64,000 bases of DNA from Chalara sp. BL73 (taxonomy: Eukaryota; Ascomycota; Leotiomycetes; Helotiales): contig CAKJVC010000092.1 in NCBI GenBank assembly GCA_918026815.1, positions 1,236,888 to 1,300,887 on the forward strand, in the 5' to 3' direction. Each line of letters starts with the position of its first letter. Position 1 is the first letter of the stretch. The position numbers were made by a program, and so were the translations under genes. Below the pieces are notes generated by a model that did not search any database, was not told the DNA's origin, and saw only the letters and a program-made list of their open reading frames with translations. Of the stretch, positions 10,660 through 22,074 are shown in pieces.

Positions 10660-11559
10660 TTTACGTAATTGAAGCTTTCTCGTTGCGAATAGAGCTGATG
10701 CTTGCGTGGTTGTTATTAGATGGCTTAGAGTTGTGCTGGATTTTATCGAGTTCTTGGCAGGTGCAGGTGATGGTGAGTATCGTAGAGTTGTGGTTTGTAA
10801 AGAGGCGTTGAAGGAGAAATCCAGACCTTTATACTGCCTAGCAGAGAGCTTGATTCAAGCATCCGGTTCCAAGACTCATGTCCCAGGTGTTTGTGAGTGT
10901 GCTAGCCACGTATATTAGATGCATGACTAGAGCCTCTGATTTAGAGACTAAAAGCCAAAATTTAATCATTTGAATCACTTAATTCTGCTGTTCCTGTCGC
11001 GTATCGCTCCCGTCCCTAGAAATGATAACCTAAAGTCACCTTCTTCTCTAGCCCTTCTATTTCGGCCACAAAATTATAATGACAACTTTCAGCCTAAGTA
11101 TAGCCCAGCCGTTTTTCAGAAGGACTATGAAACTAGATCGAGAAAGTTGTATCTAATAGCAATCATTTGATGTAGTGGTGAATCTGAAACATCTAATTCG
11201 ATTCACCGATTCTACGTGAGCAAAAAGCACATTTCTTATTCCACAAGCCAAATTGGTTTGTATGTTGTGATTCGCTTGCGTCCGAATATGTCATTATTTC
11301 AAATATTGCTTTCACTTACTATCGTGGTTATGATTCGTCAGTTCACCTTTCCTTCAATGTATCAAATATAATCTGGCGGTCAGCTGCAGCAATGGCAAAG
11401 AACTCCAGCTCTACAGAAAATCTGCCCCCCTCATAGACTTCCCAGATTCCGGTAATCTCACGGGCCGACACTCAAAACCTTTCTTCCAACGATAGCCATA
11501 GCCTCTCTAACCGACGCTGTCTCAAAGTTGAATCTCAGAGACAAAGAGCTCTCAACATA
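10660..11559. other. intergenic, nothing recognised
   Basis: Upstream region of the repeat protein gene plus AT-rich sequence. The open frames here have no recognisable content. Confidence 0.5.
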
Positions 11560-12224
11560 GGCTAGCCCGGCCTTCCCATCACGTGAATCCACAACACAGT
11601 TTGTGAGCTTGCCTACCAAGATGCGTTGGCAACTTTACGAAGAGCTACTCCTGAACCCCACCGCGATTTCCTCTGACAAGGAAGAGCGCAATTGTGACCA
11701 AGGCCCACTTGCCTATTTGATGTGCTAGCCAGCCCCAAAAAATCCACAACAACGTTAAGGCTTTGCTCAAGGCGACCAAAGTAACTTGCCAAAGCGGCAT
11801 CAGACGGGATATCAGGGTGCCGTTTGTTATTTTCAACCCAGATGCTACCTTTTTCGGGCTCATTACCACAAAGCTATGGCAAGGCCATTGTTTCCCAGAC
11901 TGGGCGATGTAGTCCTTATGGCGCAAAATTGCTTTGCTCTATCATTGCGATTCCTTAAAACAGCTGACCTTGAGAGAGTACGATGCGTTTGTCACGGTCG
12001 ACTATGGTGATTAGGAATTTTATGAGAACATGGAGCATTCGCCCCTGGATACGAGCGCGAACCGGGTGCGGATTATCAACATGCCCTATGGCGAGTTCAA
12101 CACCGAGCTCGGGAGGAATATTACTTGCTCAGGGGATTTGTGCGACTATTCCTCCTCCGGTGAAGAAGGCAAGCCGGTTCGCATAACATACGGGTATCAT
12201 CGTGCTTTGGCTTCAAGGATCTAA
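11560..12224 (+). pseudogene. possible decayed F-box/2EXR-like gene
   Basis: The plus strand reads FVSLPTKMRWQLYEELLLNP, which resembles the entry helix of fungal F-box-like and 2EXR domains (LPxExRxxIYEELL). It runs into a stop at about 11730. Further pieces in other frames (VPFVIFNPDATFFGLITTKL; RVRIINMPYGEFNTE) follow on the same strand without a continuous frame or convincing splice sites. I read it as a decayed gene at low confidence. Confidence 0.3.
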
Positions 12225-12789
12225 GAGATTCCTACTTCGTTCAAAATGGTAGAAGATGAAGAGAATAGCCATGATCCCGACACGACACTTGCTACAACTG
12301 AGAGTTATTTGGTTATGGCCCTTAGAGCCTTTCAAGTGATGGAGACTGTCTAAAAGATGGTGAAGATACAGAATAACAAGCATAATTGTCCTTTCTCTTC
12401 TTTAACAGAAATACATATTGCTCTCGAACGTGAAGTCGCCTCTTACACATAAGTACTCTTAAAGACTCCACTGTGGGAGGAGAGCAAGGAGCTTGGTAGA
12501 GCGCTCCTTGTGTAGTTAATATATTTTTATGAGTTTGGTGAATTGGAATATGCCAATGTGCTTAGGCAAAGCCTTACCGCGAGAAAATATACTCTCTTGA
12601 TTTTGCAATTCGTACTCAGAGATCCTTCAAAAGCTCAAACCGTTAATTATTATCCGATCCTGTTCATAAATGCTAACTTATATGCGCCCCGTCGTAGAAT
12701 ATTTGCAGTCTCTCATTGGTGCGATAATCGAGAGCCATTAAATCCACATTAAACTGCCGCTACTCTAAGTAGCCGCCAGTACCAATTCC
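12225..12789. other. intergenic, nothing recognised
   Basis: AT-rich stretch downstream of the SDR gene, with no feature supported. Confidence 0.5.
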
Positions 12790-13850
12790 TCACTTACTCG
12801 TCGCCTTCTCAAACTGTCCCAGCGTAAAATCCCACACCTTGGTCACCAAACCACTTGCCCTATAGCGTTCCAGCACCTTCTCCCCCGCTCCTCCGGCAAC
12901 AACCTCGTTCTTCTTGTTAGTCCTCAAGGCGCCGCCTGTGTTGAACCTGCCATCGGTCAAGATCCATGCCTGTCTGGTCCCACAAACCTCAATCGTCACT
13001 CCAAGAATATACTGCACCGTATGCGCTATTCGCGTTAAAATTGCGGTAAACACTCTGCTAATGAAGCTCGATCCTTCTGGAGCTTCTAGCCTGCTAAATA
13101 TTTGCGTCCTCACCAAGCCTGGGAAAGCATGAATGAACGTAATATTCTTGTTCGCCAAGTCCTGCGCCAGGTGTTCGAGAGCAAGCGTGGTAAAGGTAGT
13201 GGTCTGCGCGATAACTGCTGTCCATTTATAGTTTTCTGGTTTTAGAAGGCCTAGATCTGATTCGAGAACTGGGATATCTCCCTCCCTCCCACCGTTTAGG
13301 ACGTTCAGAACCCGTGCAGCGGGGGCTCTGCGAAGAAGAGGGAGAAGATTGTTAATGATACGGATGCGGGAGTAGTATTGGATAGTGAAGCACGTATCTA
13401 GGCCTTCTTCCGTGTCTGTTGATAATTAGCACGCTATTATTTCGCCTTAGAGCGCCGTTGTCTTGGGGCTGGTGGAAGGGACATACATGTCGCTTTATTC
13501 AGTGGGAAACATCCTTGACTCATATACAACAAATCCACCTTGCTCTCCTTCTCGCTGATCTCTTTCGTTGCTCGGTCAATATCCTGTATCGAGCCAACTT
13601 GCGCCTCTACGAAAACAATTTTCAGTGTCGGATTCAGGGTCTTCAAACGGGCCTTTTGGGGAGTAAACTTGGAGGCTGATCGCCCGAGGACGTAGAATGT
13701 TGCGCCGGGTAGTATCTTTGCGAGGGCTTCGATGGTGCCAAGACCAATCCCTCCAGTTGCGCCTGCGAATACTGCGATGGTTCCAGCATTATCCGGATGG
13801 GCTTTGGCGTAGTCTGCATTCGCCCTAGATATGGTGGAGATTGCTACCAT
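12790..13850 (-). CDS. short-chain dehydrogenase/reductase (NAD(P)-binding)
   Basis: Two exons (13487-13850 and 12790-13415) give about 329 residues. The N-terminus has the Rossmann dinucleotide loop TIAVFAGATGGIGLGTIEAL (GxxGGIGxG) followed by VLGRS, which favours NADP. The N-N-A-G position reads LLYMSQG, and the segment normally holding the YxxxK catalytic pair reads ENYKWTAVIAQTTTFTTLAL, so the usual Tyr/Lys pair is not obvious. A later block, ITFIHAFPGLVRTQIFS, is characteristic of a fungal SDR subfamily often met in secondary-metabolite loci. Substrate is unknown. The atypical active site leaves open a non-catalytic or divergent role. Confidence 0.8.
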
Positions 13851-14489
13851 CGTGGTGAAAGGTCATTTTAGTAATAAAATATATAACTGCCAGAAGGGTC
13901 GACTTCGTATATATATCAATCATCACCAGCCGACTGAGTAGCTCAGCCATTATTCCCTGCGGTTCCTGATGTTCCGGCTGTCGGTTCGGGAATTTTGATT
14001 GCGCTTCGGCTTTTGGTTGGTGGGTGGCTGCGGAAGAGTTGGATGCCCGTTTGCGTAATGCTGATCTGTTCATAATTTATTAATAAGCGCCTCCAGACGT
14101 GCTTCGGAATATCAGATTTCTCCACGAAAGGATATACTTACCTTCACAATGACGAAGGACTTGCTTCTCAAAGGTGAATGAGGCGAAAAGTATGTGCCTT
14201 TTGAAAATAAGGGAAGCTACACATCTTCAGCCGCGCAGTTGCAACAAATCAGATCACCTATGAGAAGTTAAAGGAATGACGAGACTAACGTCTAATATCC
14301 ATCATGGCATTTAGCTATCTTAATCATAACACCTTCACCTCGCTGGGGACAATGTGCCGAAAATTCAAACTAGACTCGAAATGTTTTCATTATCATATCT
14401 TCATTCAAAATCGAGTGCCAAATCCAATGCTATGCCCGCCAAACGCCATTTCCAAATTGTTTCTCACCAAATTGCTGGTCCTAGTCCTA
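13851..14489. other. intergenic, nothing recognised
   Basis: Upstream of the SDR gene and downstream of the amine oxidase gene. Short overlapping open frames on both strands show no domain. Confidence 0.5.
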
Positions 14490-16887
14490 TTACTTTGTAC
14501 AACATGCCGCGCCATCCGATGCAACCACTAATTTACTCATTTTATCTGACGCATCTAGCACCTTGCCCTTGCTCGCGACTTGGCTGGGCGTCGAGCAGTA
14601 GCTAGGTGGAACATCCAGAGCTGGGTTACGCAGGAAGAAATTTCTGGGTCTGAGGAGTAGGGTCATGGGCTCAGCAGGCATGATGGGGAAGTCTTCTGGG
14701 GATGGGAAGTGCGTGATGCCAAAGGTATGCCACAGTACGATGTCAGTGTTGTCAATGGGCTCGTCACCATTGGCGATCCATTCTGGAATGCCGCGGGACG
14801 GCTGACCAGAGGTTTGGGGTACGTGCCGTCCTGCAGGGAAGATTTGTTCGTCATTGTCTGGAGAATATTAGTAGAACCTTAAGACGAAAACGGTGTAGGG
14901 CTTACACTTTGTGACATGGACGGCGTGACGAGCAAAACCAGCACGCTTCCACACCAGGGATCCCTCCTTTGGAAGAAGACCTGGAACTTCTCTGCTAACA
15001 AGTTTATAGCTGACTGGTTTCTTGCTATATGGGTTGAGCTTGTTGGGGTTTACCATCTCCCAAGTCCTTGAAGTAGATCCGTCATAATCGCTGATGGACT
15101 CCTTGACAGTGCTGTACTTGGTCTTTTTGGCATAGAAAGCGTTTCCGTATGGGTTCTCCGCGCTGCCAACGGGAGCAGCTGGAACAGCTGCATCAACCTG
15201 GAAAACAGTATTATTTGGTCCATCGATATTGGGGTCAATTCGCAAACAGAAGAGGTGCTGGTGGTTGTGCGCATTGACTCCGGGATAGACCTCAGTTCCC
15301 CAACCATGGGTGTCCTCTCCTGGATTCATCGCATAAGTGTTCAGGATGCCAGTGAGCTTGATCTCTAGCTGAATGGTACCATCCTGGTGGAAGATCCAGT
15401 ACACACAGTACTCATAATTGGCAGCTGTGAAAATATGAGAGACGATCAACTTGCGGCCACGGGTGACAATAACGGAATCGTCACGGAAATCGGTGTGTTT
15501 GAAAAGAATACCAGCATCCTCTTCATGAATACAGATGGCATTCTTGATGGTTGTGCTCTCCCCTGCTCGATTGACAAACGCAGCGCTATGTATCAGAATC
15601 TCGGAGTTAGTTTTGTCTATTTGAGAATGAATTCCAGATGGGGAAGCTCTTTCAGGAGCGAATTACTCCCAAGACAGGGTCAAGGAGTACTTGCATGTCT
15701 TGGGAGCAAAATAGCTCCAAAAACTGTCTAAACGGTGGATTTGACTCCGAGAAGCTGAAACTCACTCTATGTAATGAATCGCGCCCTTGCAGTCACAACC
15801 TAATGACAAGCTGTTGGTCATATAACCTCCACCGTATTCGCCAAGATCGAAAGCATGCTTCCGTTGATGTGGGTGTTCTGGGTTTCCATACGGAACAACC
15901 ATTTCTGCCAAAGACAGTCGATAGAATGTAGGACGTTCATTTCCCTTGTCGTTGTAAGTAATGTTGTTGAGGACGATACCCTCCTTGTAGTTGAACCCAA
16001 CATGGAACTTCCAGTTTTGCCAATCGATGACCCGCCCATCGACCTTGAATGAAACGCCTTCCGGCTGTGTGATATTGATAGGCTTGATATCTTTCCTGTA
16101 ACCACCATCTGCTTCAATACTCGCTGCATGGTAATTGTTTGGCTTCGCTTGGTTCAGGGGTCTGCGGACGTCTGGGATATCGATGTGGATGATCTCTTGC
16201 TTGCTGGCGTCATAGATCGGGCAGAAGTCGAGAGGGAAAGAGTATTGTGAATCGTCAACGTGAGGTCGGTAGTACATTAGAGCTTGTTGTAGCCTGACAT
16301 CACTACCAAATCTGTGATCGTACCCAATTGTCCATGCTGACAAGGTTAGCAGAACAGAATCTTTCGCGCCAGCGCACACTTACGATCGCAAAAAACCTTG
16401 TCCATATCTGTTGCTGGGATGCCGCTAAGTACGCATTGCTCAATGACCTTAGGGTCTTTCCGTACAACATGCTCCACAATCTGCAAATCTTCCATGGTAA
16501 TCTACTACTTATCAACGATTGTTCCGAGACCCACGTTTACGTTCTACTCACCAATGGCTGTACACCCTCCATCTGCTCCCACTTGATAATCTTCTTCTCT
16601 TCCAAATCAACTAATCCATCATACACCTTCCCTTCAAGACCCAGAGCGACCACATCTGCAACTCTCCTCGGTCGTGCGATGCTCTTAGGATCAGCAAGCC
16701 ATTTCAGCATCTGCTGCTTCCGTGGCTCCCAGAGTGTGATGGCATTGTAGTAAAGCTTGCCGTGCTCCTTGCGGATCACTTGAACTGCGGATTCAATCTC
16801 GGCGTTGGAGAGAGGGTCAAATGGGTGAGGAAGCGGGGTGGCGCCAGTGACATGTTGTGTTACTGACTTCAGTCTGTCAAGCGCCAT
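14490..16887 (-). CDS. copper amine oxidase (TPQ enzyme)
   Basis: This enzyme oxidatively deaminates primary amines to aldehydes with release of NH3 and H2O2. Exon 1 (16552-16887) starts MALDRLKSVTQHVTGATPLP and holds the N2 domain start. Later exons carry TIGYDHRFGSDVRLQQALMY and the catalytic-base segment HAFDLGEYGGGYMTNSLSLG. The topaquinone site NYEYCVYWIFHQDG has its modifiable Tyr. The copper ligands are NAHNHQHLF plus a third His in HTFGITHFP. The protein ends LVVASDGAACCTK at 14490 without an obvious peroxisomal SKL. All catalytic landmarks are present and in order, so it should be active. Preferred amine is unknown. Confidence 0.92.
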
Positions 16888-17774
16888 TTTGGTGTGTGTA
16901 GGATACCACTACTAGTTCAAAAGTCAAGCACCTGGTAACAGATGAGGTCACAAGCAGCTAGAGGGCAATGGCAACAGAAGAAATGATATAGAGATGGAGC
17001 TGGTTGGAAGAGCAGTCAGTATTATAGCAAATGATTAAGCTCTCGGGAAGCTGTATATCAATTGGGCAAGAACAACAAGAATGGGATTCCATTATTGATT
17101 GAATCGTGTAGAAGGCTCATGGCTGGACCATTTGCCCCTCCTCGCCATGGTCCTAGCCGTCTAGCAGCAGCACACAGTAGGTGTTGGAGTAGCTGGCCGA
17201 AAGCATCGTGAATGGCTGCGGTGAATTTTGATAGGAAGGGAATGTGGTCGGATAAACAATCGATAAGAAAATCACCGGGTTCGATGCCCAAATTAGGCCT
17301 AGCTCAGGGCCTCGATTCCATTGGCATGGGCTCATAAATCCCTTCCAATCAAATATCCAGCACCACTTGATCCACATCTGAATATGGAGTAGAGTTCCTT
17401 CGAACGGTAGTGTTGAGGCTAATGAATGTCTATAATCTTCCTGGTTGGTTATGTCGACCGTTTCTCTGTTAGTGCACTACACACTTGCATAGATGCTTAT
17501 TTTCGCCCCCCTTTTTAAGCGACTTATTTTAACCTATCCGTCGAGGACGTATAGAGATAAGTGCTGCAAAGCTAGGGCTGTAAAATGTTTCACTTGATAT
17601 AGTAGATGATGTCTCCTGGTCGGATCGATACGCTGTTATATTCGTCCATTTGATTTAGATTAGCGATATCACAGCCAAGATTTCTATCTTCATCTTATGT
17701 ATGCATTTCTATTATCTCATACTGTGTCCTTTCTATGGACAGAAAACCCAAAAGAGCTCCCTACAATAGCAGAA
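16888..17774. other. intergenic, nothing recognised
   Basis: Upstream region of the amine oxidase gene and 3' flank of the esterase gene. No further gene is supported. Confidence 0.5.
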
Positions 17775-18895
17775 TTAGCAAACGTTTGGTCCGGTCACCA
17801 ATCGCTCGGCCACTTTTTGGGCCAGGACATCATGTATTGGATATGTCGGATGCAGGCTGTTCAACCAGAGGTATTGATCAACAGGAACCCCGCACGTTGC
17901 ATCGAAATAGCTCGGATTAGGCGTTCCACTGTATTTTATAGTTAGTTCTCGCCTCCCTACCGCCAGCCGTAGGACCTACTTCTTGTATGCCTCACAAAAC
18001 GCTGTCACATTTTTATACCCAGAAGTCTGTGGGTAGCTCTTGGGGTCGTCTAGTACCTGTGTGAAAAGTGTCCAAGAGTCCACAGTAAAGACGTTGACAT
18101 CTGGAAACGTTTTCTTTAGCTGAGCCGCCATATCGGCAAGCAGCACATTCCATGCCAAAATAGCGGCTTTCTCTATTGCCTGGTACTCAGGTGTCAACTC
18201 CAAGGATAGAGGAGCACGGTCGACTGGCGGGACATTGACAAAGGCAAAATTCCGTGCTCCCGCATAATAGAGCTGATCGACCAGACCATGATAGACAGCA
18301 AAGATATTAGCATAGAGTTTCGTGGTCTCTTCCACACCCTTCCACCAAGAATTTCCTACATCATTGATGCCATCAAAAATGGCGAAGAGTGTGTCTTTTG
18401 AAGTCCAAGGAGCGAAAGAGGGCTTTGAGGCATAAGTCGGGAACCATTGATTCTGAATCTGATCTGCGACTGAAGAGACTGTCGGCAGGTATGGAGCGAC
18501 TAGAGCTGAATTAATTGTGGCACCACCATAAGCTATGTTATAGGTGAGCACAACAGACTTGTTGTGTTTGACGGTGAGAAAGTCTACCCAGTTGGGACCG
18601 TTTGCGGATGTCCAGCCTGGATAAGGGGGGTTGCCTAGAGGATTAGTTGGTGTAGGCTGGATGCCAGTCTCGTTGAAGCTTGTTGAGGTGTACGAATCGC
18701 CGCTGAACTCGGTCAAATCAAAAGTTGGCAATGCTTTCGAACGACTTACAATATAAAAGCATGCTTGATACTCGACCATCCAGGCCAATTAGCATTCGCT
18801 TTACATGTTTTCGCAGGCACCGCAGCTTGGACAGCTCCAGAAAGCGCAGCTACAACTAATAGCATCGCCCACTTAGAACCCCACTTAGAACCCAT
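17775..18895 (-). CDS. secreted SGNH/GDSL carbohydrate esterase, CE16-like
   Basis: Three exons (18750-18895, 17980-18702, 17775-17928) splice in frame. Exon 1 encodes a signal peptide (MGSKWGSKWAMLLVVAALSG) ending in Ala-rich cleavage residues. The first intron splits the block I motif, giving HAFIFGDSYTSTSFNETG after splicing. Block II is IAYGGATIN, block III GINDVGNS, and the last exon supplies DATCGVPVDQYLWLNSLHPT with the catalytic His of block V. Reading only the longest open frame would lose both the signal peptide and the catalytic His. CE16 enzymes remove acetyl groups from hemicellulose oligosaccharides outside the cell. The signal peptide contains a short tandem GSKW duplication. 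Confidence 0.9.
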
Positions 18896-19594
18896 TGTGT
18901 TCTATATAAGAGAGTATCCGCTCAACACTCTGAGTATAAAACTTCTAATTGATTGATCTAACTAGTAAGACCACACCTTCGCAACAGACACAATTGTGAA
19001 GGAAAGGTACAATCAGGACCAGAAGGAGAGGGCAACCCATCATGAGCGTTGAAAATATAGGATAATATAAAGGAAAGAGTCTTCACAATAGTTAGATTGA
19101 TTGGCGTCGTCTTATCCAGGCACAATGCAAGATCTCGGAATGTGTGGTTCCGCCAGGCACAATCCATCAAACTCCACTGTAAGTCAGGTGCGGGAGACAG
19201 ATTATCCGTCCGATCTTTAATCTAGACGAGAATTAAAGATGATGATTGGTTAAAAGAACTGCGGCTCATCGGTTGTTTCGGCTGTACGGATGGTATTGCC
19301 AGATAAATGTTCCGTGAAACAGTTCCTTGGAAAGATGCTGAATGTATAGCATGCACTTGAAGAAATGACTAAAAGCTATCGCAGATTAACATTCTCAACT
19401 TTGAGAAAAACATAGTCGAAGAATCTAGAAACAACAAAGTTCGAATGATCTATATATTAAGAATAACATTATTTGTAAGGACTGTCGTTATCGTTATTCA
19501 TCACTACTCTACCAAAATGCTTGTTCGTTGCCCACGTTCTCTTGCCTTTCACTACACATTATGGCCGACCACTCCGTTCATGAGGTTATTGCGT
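18896..19594. other. intergenic, nothing recognised
   Basis: Upstream of the esterase gene and 3' flank of the repeat-peptide gene. No open frame is convincing. Confidence 0.5.
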
Positions 19595-20533
19595 TCATGG
19601 AAGTCCAGCAGCCCAAGCATTGACAGCACGTTTGTAGGCACCGTAAGACGCGTATGTGGTTGGGGGCGGTGGTGGAGGAGGATAAGAAGTGTAGGTGCCG
19701 TATTTTCCGTACTTTCCGTAGTTACCATAGTCACCATCTATCTTTAATTAGAATCACTGTTCAATACCCAATACTCAAAACAACTTACAGTCGGCTGGTG
19801 CGGCATCCGGGGCAGCATCTTTTTTCTCCAATGGAGCTGCCTCGGGTTCACGTTTGTATGTCCCGTAGCTGGCATATGTTGGTGGTGGAGGAGGGTAATT
19901 GGTGTACTTTCCGTACTTCCCATAATTGCCATAATCACCATAGTCTTTGGGGGCTGCCTCGGGAGCTGCTTCCTTCTTTTCAATGGGCGCAGCAGCCTCC
20001 TCTACCTCGCGCTTGTATGTACCGTAGCTGGCATATGAACCGTAGTTTGTAGGAGTTGGTGAAGGTGGTGGCGGAGGAGGGTAATTCGTATATGAGCCAT
20101 ATTTACCACTGACAACTGTCAGAGATTCTTTCTTCAAGTAAATGAAGATGGCTAAATGCTTTGGGGGTGAGCACTCACTAATTGCCATATTTGCCATATT
20201 TGCCATAGTCCCCATAGTCCGCCTTCTTCTCGAGAGGTGCAGCAACCTCTGCATCACGCTTGTATGTACCATAGCTTCCATATGAGCCGTAGTTTGTTGG
20301 TGTCGGGGAGGGTGGCGGAGGAGGAGGATAGTTGGTGTATGATCCGTATTTACCACTAGAGTCACTGTTGGAGCTGAAATCTGAAGAAAGAATTGGTAGG
20401 GATATACTTACTAGTTGCCATAATCCGCGGGTGCGGCCTCTGGATCAGCCTCCGCAATAGGAGCAGGAGCTGGTGCTGCCACTGCCGCAGAGGCAATGGC
20501 AAGCAGGGTGATAAGTTCTGCAGAGAAGAGCAT
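19595..20533 (-). CDS. secreted Tyr/Gly/Pro-rich repeat precursor with Kex2-type KR sites (candidate dikaritin-like RiPP precursor)
   Basis: Four exons (20412-20533, 20179-20355, 19789-20108, 19595-19737) join in frame. A signal peptide (MLFSAELITLLAIASAAVAA) is followed by an acidic Pro/Ala pro-segment. Four imperfect repeats then follow. Each has a (D)YGxYGKYG-type stretch, a T-N/S-Y-P5-7 polyproline run, a YxSYGxY segment and Lys-Arg. The first three repeats are separated from the next by acidic Ala/Pro linkers, the third starting REPEAAP, ending in or containing EKK. The tail is AVNAWAAGLP. Dibasic KR after each unit is the classic Kex2 cleavage signal, and Tyr-rich cores flanked by such sites are the hallmark of UstYa-dependent dikaritin precursors. 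An UstYa-family gene lies 1.5 kb away in divergent orientation. The alternative is a structural cell-wall or secreted proline-rich protein. Confidence 0.75.
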
Positions 20534-21489
20534 GTTGAGATACGGAGATGACAGGAGTGAAGCAAAAATATGACAGCTTCCTGGTGGAGCTTTCGAACGA
20601 AGGAGGGTGTAGTGACAGAAATCCTTGAATGAAAGGCGTAAGAAGTTATATATCTTATACCTTTGAGCTTACCATGACGAGATACAGATAGTATGGCCGT
20701 GATTAACGGGACTTGGTGATCTCAGGTCAAGTGCTCTCGTTTGCTTTGTCGACTATCTCCAGTAGCTTAGCTTCGGCGGCATGCCTGCTTCAGCAGAGTA
20801 CGAACTCGTATTGAACTGCATCAACTGGGCATACAATGATGCCATGCAGTAATGAAGCCGAACTTGACTTCATGGGAAGATCGGGAGTATCGTGAAGGCC
20901 ATCACCGTATGCTCGCGGCGCTCTCCCACACTTGAGGTCAGAGTGCTCTCCCCATGACTTCATTTATCGTATATGCAAAGCAATCTAAGCAGCTCACATA
21001 TTGGCAAGATGTGCAAAGCAATCCTAGCAAGCCAACTCCATAAAGCTTGTTTCGATGGGGGTGGTGTTTATCAACCGCTCGGCTTTGCTCAGCTCAGCCT
21101 AGCTTTTGGCGCGATGCTGATGGGCGTTATAAGCTCCACTGTTCCATTTGCAAACGGCCATTGCACCCCGTGGGCGTTTTCCAAGCTTGTACTAGTGCTC
21201 CAGTGCATAGAAATACCACCAAGTACAGCCAAACCCAAAAGGTTGTTTTCGAAGAAAGTTGTCCGCCTGCGCATGCCATCATAGGCCAATATGGCATTGT
21301 TGATACGCCATCTGCAAGATGTGCGGCAATCAATGGCGGGGTAAGCAATACGATATGATGTAGGTGAGGACTGCGGGTGGGGTGTTATATTTTAGTATAG
21401 GTTGTTGATATTTGAATGGAGGGGAGGAAGAGGAGGAGGATTAATGGCTGGACCTCGTGTTGTAGAGTAGAGGAGTGAGGAGAAGAGAG
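20534..21489. other. intergenic; purine-rich tract, no gene assigned
   Basis: Plus-strand frames at about 20973-21358 include a CSICKRPLHP segment but show no domain I can name and no start or splice support. A GGA/GAA-rich tract lies at about 21415-21445. Confidence 0.4.
20646..20652 (-). promoter_or_regulatory. TATA box of the repeat-precursor gene
   Basis: TATATAA on the minus strand lies about 115 bases upstream of the start codon at 20533. Confidence 0.45.
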
Positions 21490-21880
21490 TTAAAGTTGGT
21501 CCATCGGGTACGAAGTAGCAGGGGATGATGGCAGTGCCGAGAGACCACTACAGTAGAAACTATTAATGAGTTAGTCATCCATCCAGCCACCCACTTACCT
21601 CATAACCCAACTTCGGCATATATTGTAGTTCCTCAGACTCGGACAATGAATGACAAACGGAGCTCCAAAGAAATATCCATCATGCCCCATCCCGTGATCC
21701 TCCCATCCGGCATAGAGAGCTCGTATTCCTTTGGTGCTGGCGGCCCTAAACCAGCCCTTGTTACGGTAGCCATATGCATACTCATCCTGAGTTAACTTCA
21801 CCGCGTTTGCAAACCTACTCGTATTGCCCTGCTTGTCCAGTCTATTATTGGCATGGCTTGAGAGATCGCATCATAATGAT
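21490..21880 (-). CDS. hypothetical protein fragment between precursor and UstYa-like gene, 5' end unresolved
   Basis: The minus strand is open through ANNRLDKQGNTSRFANAV, EYAYGYRNKGWFRAASTKGI and RALYAGWEDHGMGHDGYFFG. After a GTAAGT donor and a TAG acceptor it continues to a short Ser/Pro-rich C-terminus stopping at 21490. The sequence is rich in Gly, Tyr, Trp and His and does not look like chance. An in-frame stop lies just upstream of the open stretch, so at least one 5' exon is missing from my model. I do not recognise the family. Its place inside the candidate RiPP locus makes it worth resolving. Confidence 0.35.
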
Positions 21881-22074
21881 ATCTAGATGGTGCTCATAAT
21901 GTTCAAGTATAGGAAGCCTGCTTACGTGAAGGTGCATCTGAATCAATCAGTTTATGAGTTTGACCTCCCCCAGCTGTGTAACTCAAGTCTTAATTTCTTC
22001 AGAACTTCACAACAGTTGTACCTGTTGAACATCAGTCGCAAGATAGAAAATCAGAGAAGCCTCATACTACCATC

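Noticed and set aside
11645..11926. hydrophobic minus-strand frame resembling a membrane protein
   Set aside because: No start context, no recognisable transporter motif, and it is opposite a plus-strand relic with better resemblance.
17697..17945. plus-strand frame of about 80 codons
   Set aside because: Antisense to the last exon of the CE16 esterase, whose catalytic His lies there.
14490..18895. copper amine oxidase and esterase as tailoring genes of the RiPP locus
   Set aside because: Neither family is known in dikaritin pathways, and the amine oxidase is a common stand-alone fungal enzyme.
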